This document shows, one piece after another, positions 39,088 to 48,575 of a stretch of DNA of 64,000 nucleotides. Each line of letters opens with the position of its first letter. Position 1 is the first letter of the stretch. Location of the stretch: the NCBI GenBank assembly GCA_030386875.1, contig CM059563.1, positions 36,060,139-36,124,138 of the forward strand, read 5' to 3'. A program made the position numbers and the translations under genes. This DNA comes from Morinoia aosen. Lineage: Eukaryota; Arthropoda; Malacostraca; Amphipoda; Talitridae. Under the pieces are notes generated by a model. It worked only from the letters and a program-made list of their open reading frames with translations, had not been told where the DNA came from and searched no databases.

Positions 39088-39618
39088 TTAGTCGAACATA
39101 CGCGAGAGATAGTCTGCGCCAACATTTTCTTTACCTGGTAGATAAACTACTGAGTAGTCCTGAGGTTGCAAAATAAGTGACCAGCGGGCTAAGCGCATAT
39201 TCAAATTCTTCATTTTGCTCAAGTACACTAAGGGTCTGTGGTCGACTTCAAGAAAGAATTTTTTTCCTAGTAAGTACACGGAAAATTTTTGTACGGCGAA
39301 AACTATCGCCAGGCATTTTCTTTCAATAGTAGAAAACCTACGCTCAGCTTCAGTAATCTTTCGACTGGTGTACGCCACTGGAAAGGGACAGTCGTCTGTA
39401 TACTGAAGGAGCACCGCTCCCAGTGCGACGGCTGAGCTGTCGGAACGCACTACAAATGTTTTATTTAGATCCGGTAATTTCAACACCGGTTCAGCAACCA
39501 GGGAGTTTCGAGCCCGTTCGAAGTTCTCTAAAAGTTCAGCATCATAAATCAAAGGTTCACACACATTTTTTTTGAGAAGATCTGAGAGAGGTGCTGTCAC
39601 TTCCGCCAGATTAGGCAC
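39088..39618 (-). pseudogene. pol: RNase H domain of the Gmr1-like element
   Basis: This 176-codon open frame starts in the RT-RNase H connection (LAEVTAPLSDLLKK) and continues into a gypsy-type RNase H with the four expected acidic residues: VVRSDSSAVALGA, TIERKCLAIVF, LEVDHRPLVY and GADYLSR. It ends about 190 bp before the 3' LTR, so RNase H is the last domain of pol and no integrase follows it. The piece is open, but the polyprotein upstream is broken. In life it would remove the RNA strand during reverse transcription. Confidence 0.85.
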
Positions 39619-39639
39619 AAACTTTCGGTAGAACGAAAT

Positions 39640-40369
39640 TAATCCCAGAAATGACCTCAGTGCTTATTTAGTGCGAGGAGGCGGAGCATTCGACATAGCA
39701 AACACCTTAGTCTTTTGGGGAGAGAAACCGTGCTCAGCCAATTGACGCAAAAGCGAATTTGCACTTGCTTGGTTGGGCAGTAAGACCATGTTCTTTCAGT
39801 CTACACAGTACTTGTTTCAAGACAGCTAGGTGAGATTTAAGATCTTTCGAGTATATCAGAATAAAATGATACATCAGCTAAACCGCTCAATACTATTCTC
39901 ATTAGACGCGCTCATGTAGCGCAAGCCGAAACTAAGCCGAAAGGCATTCTTTTGTATTCCATTAGCCCGCGGCTGGTTGAAAAAGCAATAAGTGGGCGAG
40001 AAAGTTCATCTAGTTCCACCTGGTGGTAGGCTTTGGTCACGTCTAACTCTGAATAGTATTTACTCCCTCCAAACTTGTGGAAGTCTTCTTCTAACTGAAA
40101 CGCAGGCTCAGCATCTACCTTACTGACACTATTCAACATGCGGTAGTCTACGGTCAATCTATAAGAACCATCAGTTTTCTTGACCAGAATACTACTGGGG
40201 AGCAGAAGTCTGAGGGGGACCGTTGAATTATTCCTAGTTCTAATAATTTATCAACCTCCCTACCGAAAACTTCGCGCAGATGCACCGGTACCGGATATAC
40301 ACTAGCTCGAATAGGTGCGGACGTAGTCAAGTCTATCTTATGCACCACAGTTTTAGTGTGACCAGGTAT
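39640..40369 (-). pseudogene. pol: Reverse transcriptase domain, broken
   Basis: Gypsy RT blocks appear in order on the minus strand: PGHTKTVVHKIDLTT and LLELGIIQRSPSDFCSPVV, then after a frameshift near 40155 TVDYRMLNSVSKVDAEP, YYSELDVTKAYHQVEL and KRMPFGLVSA. Beyond 39912 the frame breaks again. The expected catalytic YxDD box is reduced to a YSD-I remnant near 39860, and a stop follows, so this RT cannot work. The region joins directly to the end of the integrase segment with no foreign sequence between, so the domain order is original and not a later rearrangement. Confidence 0.85.
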
Positions 40370-40378
40370 GTCAGATTA

Positions 40379-41866
40379 TTAAATAATACAGAAGGAAATT
40401 CTAAAATCAAGCTCTTTCCGTTCACAAGGATTTAACGAAGGTGAAATATTAAAGGATACGTTCTCGTTCGACACAGCTGTTAGCGGCAACTCAATCGACA
40501 GGTCTTTTTTCAACTCTAACGTCTGAGGAGTAGCCTCGGTAAAAGAGGAGAACAATTTTTCATCTATAACAGGGGCACAAGCACAGAAAAATATTCCTGA
40601 CTGAACTAGTGAGATGACATCTCTACTCTCGCTAGGGGCAGATGCATTTTCGACCCTAGCCCGTCTAATATATTGCTTCAACAGATTGATATGATAAATT
40701 TTTGACACTCCATCACAGTCGAGCAGGTAATTTACCTTATTAAGTCGCTTTACTACCTTGTATGGGCCTCTCCAGCTCATCAGCAGCTTGTTATGGCAGT
40801 CTGGGAGAAGAATTAACGCCTCGTCGCCCTCGTCCAAGCTTCGATTTTTGGCTTTCAGGTCGAAGTAGGTGCTGAATCTTGACTGGGAGACTTTAGCATT
40901 GCTCGCTGCCAACTTAGCAGTTTCTTCCAGGGTGTCCCTTAATTCTGTAATGTATTGAAAGCTGTTCCGCTGTTCCACCGGAGCCGATTTATTGACCCAA
41001 AGGTCGCGTAGCACACAAATTTGCCCCCTCACCTGCCGGCCGTACAGGAGCTCGAACGTCGAAAACCAGTTCTGTCACTTGGCATATCGCGCAGAGCGAA
41101 TAGTGTGGCGGTCAGATACCGGTGCCATTCTCGAGGCTTCTTCTCGCACAACTTCTTGAGGCAGTTTTTCAGAGTGGAATGAACGCGCTCCTGTCGTCCG
41201 TTCCCTTGACTATGGTAAACGGAGCTGAAAATTGGCTTTACCCCGAGCAACTTGTGTAGCTCTCCCATCAAGGCACTCGTGAAATTCGTTCCTTGATCTG
41301 ACAGAATTGTTTCCGGAATTCCAACTCTTGAAAAGATGGTTAACAATGCCTCTGCCACAGATATGCTATCGATATGTTTCAGGGGGACTGCTTCGGGAAA
41401 ACCAGGGGCCCAGTCGATGACGGTAAGAATATATTTGTGCCCGTCGGATGAAGCTGGCGTCAGCGGACCAACGATGTCCATTGAGATTCGGGAAAATGGA
41501 GTCTCCATAATTGGCATTTTCACAAGAGGCACGGGCTTTGTGCGACGCTGGGACATGCGCTGACAATTATCACAGGACCTGCAATAAGCTCGCACATCCG
41601 CGGTTACTCCTGGCCAAAAAATATTCTGACAAAATCTTCGCTAACGTTTTAGAATGAGAGAAGTGCCCAGCTAACGGATTTTCACGAGCTGCATGAAGCA
41701 CTACCGAACGACACACTATCGGCAAGACCAATTTCAATGTACCTACTGATTTAAAGGTCGACGACTTCACACAGTGTCGGTAGAGAACAGAGTCTTTAAC
41801 AATAAAAGTGAATTCGGTGCCATCTTTACATTTCAAAATTTCTCCCCTTTTAGCTTTATCCCACAA
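40379..41866 (-). pseudogene. pol: Integrase upstream of RT, broken
   Basis: Three overlapping frames cover a retroviral-type integrase. The N-terminal zinc region (AGHFSHSKTLAKIL then CRSCDNC) spans a frameshift near 41610. The catalytic core has Asp40 (SMDIVGPL), Asp100 (ILSDQGTNF) and Glu136 (GRQERVHS) counted in the 41595 frame, giving the D-D-35-E spacing. A frameshift near 41065 leads to the C-terminal part, which has the WRGPYKVV (GPY/F) module and YHINLLKQY. A ~75-residue tail then runs to a stop at 40379, just before the RT start region. All catalytic residues are present, but the frame is interrupted. Confidence 0.88.
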
Positions 41867-43432
41867 CGGTGCAAGGGAACAGCAAGTTTTTGATTTTCCA
41901 GAAATTCACTATGGGAAAGATCAATGGATTTAATCTCGGGTAGTACGAACGGGTGAATGGTTTTAACTCTAGCCTGAGACCTAGTGACCGCAAGTACCTT
42001 GTTTATACAACCAGAGGGGCGTGAAAGCTTTTTATCACTTGCGTCTCTGACTCCATCAACATTTCCTACTAATACGCTACAACACTTAATCGGAGCAATA
42101 GCCGCCATTACCCAACCATCATAAAAATCACATTTCAAGTAGCATTTCGATAGCGGGAATTCCGACACGTTACCCAAATAATCAGAGAGAGAAATTGTGG
42201 GAGAATTAGACAAGTCTAAGTCCGGAAGAACTTCTGACGATACAATTACACAAGTACACCCAGTATCTCTCAAAATCGTCGATACGTTAACTCCATTAAC
42301 GGTACCGCATGACAAATACCTCTGGTCAATTTTAGTCTGACTACAATATTTCACTGGAAAATTTGAATCACGAGAAGCGTTCTTCTCTATAAACAAAGTC
42401 GGACACTGAGATCTGTAGTGACCCAAAACTCCACAATTATGACACCTAACTGGTTTCATAACCTTCCAGCTGCGGCCATAGGGAGTGACTATATGCTGTG
42501 ACGCCCGTGGTGGCTCAGGATCTGTCACAGGTGATGTCGGAGCCGATGCTTGTGCATTCGTACGTGGAGATGACTTGGCTATCGTCTGTTGACTGCGCGC
42601 CGTAGTCCAGTTGCCCGCACATTCGGTGGTCTGAGTCAAACTCATCATTCCCTTTTCTTTCAGATGCATACGCAGTTCTGGAGTTACTGATGACAACAGC
42701 TGATCTTTAATGATGAAATCTCGCAGGTCCTGGTAGGTTTCCGGAGTTTTCGTTGATTCTATCCAATCGTCTAATTTACGACCTAGACTTACTACAAATT
42801 GCTGGTAGGTTTCGCCAGGAGACCACTTCGCTGAACGAAAGTCTGTTCTATACGTGTCGGGAATTATATTTAAACCCAGCAACAAAGCGCCCTTTAGCCT
42901 GTCGTAGTCTGACGTTACTTCGGCAGGTAATGAGGAGTAGATTTCTGCAGCCTTACCACCCAGAGTGCTTCCGAGGCGGACGGCATAGGACTGTCGTTCT
43001 AACCCCAACAACTGGCACACTCGTTCGAAGCGAATAAAGAACGACGGTAAATCTTCACCATCACGGTAGGTAGGGAATCTTGGTTTTTCTACCCTTACGG
43101 ATGCATTCGACGGAGGCACAAAATTTGCCCCGCCACAATTCAGGCGAGCCAGGTCTAATTCATGCTGCAGCCGCAAGCGCTCTCTTTCCAACTCGGTGTC
43201 GTCTTTCTCCTTCTCTCTTCAAACGTTCCGCTTCTAACTCACGTTCTTGGGCTCGCTCAGCACGTGCGTGCGCTTGCTGCTCTGTTACGTACTTAGCTAT
43301 TTCTGAGCCCTTCAGTCCCAAGCTCTCTGCTTCTTTTATCAAGTCTGCCACGCTAGCAATTTGGAGTTTAGGACCACGGACGAAAGAACCGAAAGAAGGT
43401 GTACCAGCATTTAGCTCGGTACGGTTCGACAA
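41833..43432 (-). pseudogene. gag: gag-protease with SCAN-like capsid segment and zinc knuckle
   Basis: Gag starts at about 43432 with a charged coiled-coil region (AERAQERELEAERLKRE). One frameshift near 43210 leads to the 452-codon frame. Residues ~30-180 of that frame are a capsid-like helical domain containing FRSAKWSPGETYQQFVVSLG and LRDFIIKDQLLSSVTPELR, which reads like a SCAN fold. Published work traces the vertebrate SCAN domain to the capsid of Gmr1-like elements. A CX2CX4HX4C zinc knuckle lies at Cys250-Cys263. A retroviral-type aspartic protease has its DTG at residue 309 (ILRDTGCTCVIVS). A frameshift near 41860 separates it from integrase. Confidence 0.82.
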
Positions 43433-43518
43433 GTAGTTGAAAGACTTGTTGAAAGCAATGATTATGTGCAGAGGAGAGATCTCGAACTTAGTGCACTTCC
43501 CTGACCATCATAACGAGC

Positions 43519-43537
43519 CCCCTGGCAAGGTCGCCAA
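43519..43537 (-). promoter_or_regulatory. tRNA primer-binding site
   Basis: Directly inside the 5' LTR the minus strand reads TTGGCGACCTTGCCAGGG. The TGG start pairs with the CCA end of a tRNA, as expected for a minus-strand primer site. The tRNA species was not assigned. Confidence 0.65.
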
Positions 43538-45404
43538 TGTAAAAGGTTCAGGGTGACTCAGGTCAGGGGAATAACTATGCACAAGTTCTACGAATTTTAT
43601 TAGAAGAACGATTTGACAGGAACGACAGTTGACACTCGACGGGAACGACAGTTGACACTCGACGGGAACGACAGTTGACACTCGACGGGAACGACAGTTG
43701 ACACTCGACGGGAACGACAGTTGACACTCGACGGGAACGACAGTTGACACTCGACGGGAACGACAGTTGACACTCGACGGGAACGACAGTTGACACTCGA
43801 CGGGAACGACAGTTGACACTCGACGGGAACGACAGTTGACACTCGACGGGAACGACAGTTGACACTCGACGGGAACGACAGTTGACACTCGACGGGAACG
43901 ACAGTTGACACTCGACGGGAACGACAGTTGACACTCGACGGGAACGACAGTTGACACTCGACGGGAACGACAGTTGACACTCGACGGGAACGACAGTTGA
44001 CACTCGACGGGAACGACAGTTGACACTCGACGGGAACGACAGTTGACACTCGACGGGAACGACAGTTGACACTCGACGGGAACGACAGTTGACACTCGAC
44101 GGGAACGACAGTTGACACTCGACGGGAACGACAGTTGACACTCGACGGGAACGACAGTTGACACTCGACGGGAACGACAGTTGACACTCGACGGGAACGA
44201 CAGTTGACACTCGACGGGAACGACAGTTGACACTCGACGGGAACGACAGTTGACACTCGACGGGAACGACAGTTGACACTCGACGGGAACGACAGTTGGC
44301 ACTCGACGGGAACGACAGTTGGCACTCGACGGGAACGACAGTTGGCACTCGACGGGAACGACAGTTGGCACTCGACGGGAACGACAGTTGGCACTCGACG
44401 GGAACGACAGTTGGCACTCGACGGGAACGACAGTTGGCACTCGACGGGAACGACAGTTGGCACTCGACGGGAACGACAGTTGACACTCGACGGGAACGAC
44501 AGTTGACACTCGACGGGAACGACAGTTGACACTCGACGGGAACGACAGTTGACACTCGACGGGAACGACAGTTGACACTCGACGGGAACGACAGTTGACA
44601 CTCGACGGGAACGACAGTTGACACTCGACGGGAACGACAGTTGACACTCGACGGGAACGACAGTTGACACTCGACGGGAACGACAGTTGACACTCGACGG
44701 GAACGACAGTTGACACTCGACGGGAACGACAGTTGACACTCGACGGGAACGACAGTTGACACTCGACGGGAACGACAGTTGACACTCGACGGGAACGACA
44801 GTTGACACTCGACGGGAACGACAGTTGACACTCGACGGGAACGACAGTTGACACTCGACGGGAACGACAGTTGACACTCGACGGGAACGACAGTTGACAC
44901 TCGACGGGAACGACAGTTGACACTCGACGGGAACGACAGTTGACACTCGACGGGAACGACAGTTGACACTCGACGGGAACGACAGTTGACACTCGACGGG
45001 AACGACAGTTGACACTCGACGGGAACGACAGTTGACACTCGACGGGAACGACAGTTGACACTCGACGGGAACGACAGTTGACACTCGACGGGAACGACAG
45101 TTGACACTCGACGGGAACGACAGTTGACACTCGACGGGAACGACAGTTGACACTCGACGGGAACGACAGTTGACACTCGACGGGAACGACAGTTGACACT
45201 TGACAGGAACGACCGATAGATTTCACGGAACAATCCGTGAAAATAGAAGTTAAATAATATGAATTCAGAATACTCTCTCATCTCCAAGACGCAGCACCAG
45301 ACCCTATGGAAGGCGCACGGACTGCCTGAGGTCACATGACAACCGGGTCAGAGAAGGTCGCGCTAGAATGAACACGAGACGAGAATATGATGTACGCTTT
45401 TAAA
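43538..45404 (-). repeat. 5' LTR (1867 bp, minisatellite-expanded)
   Basis: The LTR has the same ends and outer sequence as the 373-bp 3' LTR, and its minus-strand AATAAA is at 43596-43601. The length difference, 1494 bp, equals 65 extra 23-bp units minus a 1-bp gap elsewhere. LTR pairs are identical when made, so the size difference arose after insertion. Confidence 0.92.
43615..45201. repeat. 23-bp minisatellite, 69 units
   Basis: Exactly 69 head-to-tail 23-bp units (1587 bp), followed by a 12-bp partial unit. The core is GGGAACGACAGTTGACACT on the plus strand. Units are almost identical. The first has GACAGG like the 3' LTR units, and the last changes back to CACTT at the edge. Eight consecutive units (about 44297-44463) have GTTGGC in place of GTTGAC. 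The unit has no stop on the minus strand in any frame. Because 23 is not a multiple of three, all three minus frames stay open and cycle through the same 23-residue peptide. These 500-590 codon frames are a by-product of repeat structure. Confidence 0.97.
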
Positions 45405-45409
45405 GAATG

Positions 45410-45910
45410 GTAAATGACCCTTCCTATGATACGAGTTTCACCAGTGCGCAATTACAAGAACATTAAAATCTTGAGTACTATTAGGATGGATATTTTTGTT
45501 TGTCATCCATATCTTGAGACGTAAGGAAACTATAGAACCCAGTGATTTTTACCGGGTCTTGTATTCCAGTAGTAAAATAACGTAGGAAAATTCACCTCTG
45601 GGTTTTTCCTATGTTCCGCCACAGAGCTATTCATGTAAATATTGCTTCAGAGAAACCTGAGGATAATCGGAAAGTCTTCCACATACCTTGTTGAACAAGA
45701 GAAATGAATATGACTGCGTATGTATAGAAAATAAATCACATAAATGCGTAGAACGTGAAAAACAAAATTAATTTTCCGGCGAAGGCCTGAACACACATAG
45801 GTTCTTAGTTGGATGGCAGGCAACAATAGGTTTCATGATAGCTCCCAAAGTAGTTGAAGGCCCAGTGAAGGAAATTTCACGTAAATACACCTCTGTGGTT
45901 TGATAACTTT
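45410..45910. other. Flank of the LTR element, nothing recognised
   Basis: AT-rich sequence follows the target duplication. I see no open frame with a family signature, repeat or splice structure in it. Confidence 0.5.
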
Positions 45911-45915
45911 TCGAG

Positions 45916-46150
45916 AAGGCCACCGTGACCGAGTGGTTAAGAACTTGCCCCACACGGAAAGGTGCCGGCAGTACGAATCCTTGCAGTGTCGTCCGATGAT
46001 TTCTCCCCGCAGGGAAAAGGGAAAACTCAGCCACAATTCTTCTCTCTAGCCAGGTGTCGGAAATGGGAACCGAATTGACCGGGTGTACCCGTCCTTATGG
46101 TAGTTATATTGGTAGGTATTTGCATGGTAGGTAGGTATGGTAGGTATTTG
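45916..46150 (+). mobile_element. tRNA-derived SINE
   Basis: The head reads GCCACCGTGACCGAGTGGTT (A-box region, like a Ser or Leu tRNA) and about 45 bp on AGTACGAATCC (B box), the spacing of a pol III internal promoter. A non-tRNA body with AATTGACCGGGTGTACCCG follows, and then a tail of repeated GGTAGGTATTTGC-type words. The tRNA part has mismatches in its arms, so it is a SINE head and not a functional tRNA. It would be transcribed by pol III and mobilised by a partner LINE. Confidence 0.75.
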
Positions 46151-46439
46151 CAAAAACAATATAAAATATGATAGGTATTAAGCGTGATTGATTGGAATAA
46201 AGAATCCCTTTTTGCAATACGGATACGAAAAAAAGGAAGGAGCTAAAAGGAGGTGGGTTGTAGATAAGATTTTCATTTGCATCAATACGAGAGTTAAATT
46301 TGCTAGTAGCCTCCAATGATGTTGAGATTAAACGAAGTAGAAATTAATAATTGAGCTGCTGTAGTGAAAGTTCGGCTGTTGGTGACGGCGAAGAAAACTT
46401 CTGTACTTAATTTTTTCTTTCCCGGTGCACAACTACCCT

Positions 46440-46500
46440 GACGAACAAAGACACAAAAAGAGAGAGAGAAAGACATGGAAAGAGAAAGAAAGAGTGAGAT
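46440..46500. repeat. Purine-rich low-complexity stretch
   Basis: AGAGAGAGAAAGACATGG and similar GA-rich words. Nothing else is supported here. Confidence 0.7.
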
Positions 46501-47064
46501 TTCTTCACTTTCAATACTGTTCAATTAGAGATTTCGAAAATTTTTGTTCATGTCACTCGAATTCTGTGTTTTCTTGCTTTTGATTGATGGTTTAGTGTTT
46601 TTGCACAATATTTATTACAGTTAAACACATTGTTTCATCAAAAGCGTCAACTTTATAGGGCAATGATGTTTTTCCTCCGCATCACGTAGTCGTAAAATGT
46701 TTTTTTTTAGTTTTGCTTGTGTGATACAGTTAATCATTTTTTAGGCTCGTTAGCATATCATCATAACCTTATCTAGGGAGTTGATTTCACGTATAACAGC
46801 AGGTGTGTTATTAGGGTTGCCGTTGTAGAACTTTCCTTTTCATGTTTCTGACTCAGATTGACTCTTTTGTACCATAATTATTAGCATGAAAATATCCTTA
46901 ATTTTTTGTGTGATTAAATATGTTTTCTCCGAGCTCCTTGGTTGGCATACTAGTTGCTACATGGAAGTGGAAACATAGTACTGGATGTCGGTCTCATAGT
47001 CTTGGACGTAAAATTATATTAATTCACCAGTTTTACTCCCAAAAATAATTCCTTAAATAAATTT

Positions 47065-47140
47065 ACGAGGAGTTCGCGAGACTCGAACTCAGGACTAGAA
47101 ATCACCGCGCTAGAAACACTCGATAAATAATTCCTTGTAT
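47065..47140 (-). repeat. Possible tRNA-derived fragment
   Basis: On the minus strand CTAGCGCGGTGATT and GAGTTCGAGTCTCGCG resemble the 3' half of a tRNA with a B box. No 5' half or A box at the right distance was found, so it may be a truncated SINE head or chance. Confidence 0.3.
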
Positions 47141-47447
47141 CGCAAATTCCTGAGGTCAAATTTCGATGTAAGTGTACACTAAAAAAGTGCTGTCAAAAAT
47201 GCATTGTCTCTGGAATTTCTGCTTTCAAATTGTAGCTATACATATTATCAAACCTAGATTAAGACTGAAAGAATCCATTGTTCTCAATCCTCTGTTTCAG
47301 CTAGTGACATGGGTATTATAAAACCCATGCAAGTGTCAGCTTAGAATCCTTACTTCGAGATATTTCAAAAACGAATGATATTTTTCATATCGCCTTTATT
47401 AGATATGTAAACTCTTCTTCTTTTCTTTCCATATCTACTGTAACCAG

Positions 47448-47484
47448 GTGATCAAAATTACGCCAGAGGTCAACGTATTCTCAG
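47448..47484 (+). other. Candidate micro-exon
   Basis: A long pyrimidine tract and TAACCAG acceptor precede a 37-nt segment followed by CAG|gtaagg. In entry phase 0 it reads VIKITPEVNVFS and exits in phase 1, matching the open entry phase of 48383. Weak but phase-consistent. Confidence 0.25.
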
Positions 47485-48382
47485 GTAAGGTAGGTCTTAA
47501 TAAAATCAGAACCCAATCTGTTCTTACGATTAGAATTCTTTGAATCTAGAATTTCAATGCTTCGCAACTTTTTTCAAATAATCGAAAAACACTTCTTTCT
47601 TCGTAAAGTCTAAAGAAGTTAAGTGTTTTTGCTAAAAAAATTGTGATGGGCCTCTATACTTTCTATACTGTACGACGGGAGAGATTTAAATTTTTTAGTT
47701 GGCATGTCATTTTAATTATGTAACTTCTTGCTTAGAAGAAATCTCTACGGTTGCACGATATTTTTGAGAGTTACAACACACATTGCACTTTCGACTCTCG
47801 CGAACTCTATGTTGAACCGAAATCTCACTTGCATTCAATGGATATGCGTACCATTTTAAGCGACGAAATAAAATAAACACCAAGAAATAGGAGAATACGG
47901 GCTTGAATTTTTTCGAGAAAATTGAGTCATCAGTTTCCTCCTATATTACGATTGAATTGTACTGAGCTGAAGTCATTATTCACCATCATTTCGATGCTTT
48001 CACGTTTATTTCAAAAATTTTTATAATTATATTTGTATTGCGTCTGTACATTTATATATGATTTTTGAAGGGTAATTACTTCAACCAATAAATCCTGAAT
48101 TAAGCACACATCGTTTGATATAATGACAGGAGAAATTATATAATTTGTGTTATGTCTGGAACAGAACATATGTACTGGATTCCTTACCAGTTACCATCTC
48201 ACTCAAACATTACCATTCGAATGCTTTCTACTCAAATGAAATGAATAGCTAAATTTTTTACATTTTTCTAACTTCTTTTCCGAAGAGTTCTGCTCTCATC
48301 TAGACTGAGAAAAAAATTTGAGTGATTGTAAAGGCTAGAGGAAAGTGTTAGCTTTAAATTGAGACAAATTTCATGTTTCCAG

Positions 48383-48434
48383 ATCCATTAGATCAGAATC
48401 TAGAGTCTGGAGAAATTGACCCTGCTTCTAGGAT
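48383..48434 (+). other. Candidate small exon
   Basis: Acceptor TGTTTCCAG and donor GAT|gtaaga bound 52 nt that read PLDQNLESGEIDPASR in entry phase 1, as required by the 47448 segment. No domain is recognisable and the partner exons are unknown. Confidence 0.25.
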
Positions 48435-48575
48435 GTAAGAGTACATGCATATGATCGTTCGCGTGACTGGTCGAAAATTTGGCCATCGACTTTAATTTCG
48501 TTCTGGATCACCGAAGAAGAAAAAGAAATTGTGTATTCATTGGCGCGAAAAACAGTCGGTGTAAGGCGTCCAGAA

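Larger units (their letters stand above)
38526..45404 (-). mobile_element. Gmr1-like Ty3/gypsy LTR retrotransposon (complete, mutated)
   Basis: This is a 6.88-kb minus-strand element flanked by a 5-bp target duplication GAATG at 38521-38525 and 45405-45409. LTRs begin TGTAAAAG and end CTTTTACA; the right-hand copy ends CTTTTAAA. Internal order 5' to 3' is primer-binding site, gag, protease, integrase, reverse transcriptase, RNase H, purine tract. Integrase before RT is the Ty1/copia order, but every domain is gypsy-type, which defines the Gmr1 group. Outside the minisatellite the two LTRs differ by about 12 substitutions and one gap in ~280 bp (my count), so the insertion is not recent. Several frameshifts and a damaged RT box show it is inactive. 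Confidence 0.85.

Noticed and set aside
39088-43432. Integrase-before-RT order as a later rearrangement
   Set aside because: Domains are contiguous, the RNase H end and gag start lie at normal distances from the LTRs, and a single target duplication surrounds the element.
42753-43436. Plus-strand frames of 94 and 118 codons
   Set aside because: They are antisense shadows of the gag frame and show no family signature.
43615-45201. CRISPR array
   Set aside because: The 23-bp units are directly adjacent with no spacers, in a eukaryotic LTR.
43508-45335. 572, 586 and 517 codon frames as a repeat-protein gene
   Set aside because: All three frames are open because the 23-bp unit has no stops. 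They give the same cycling peptide and lie inside an LTR.
45916-45990. Functional tRNA gene
   Set aside because: A and B boxes are present, but the arms do not pair well and a SINE body and tail follow.
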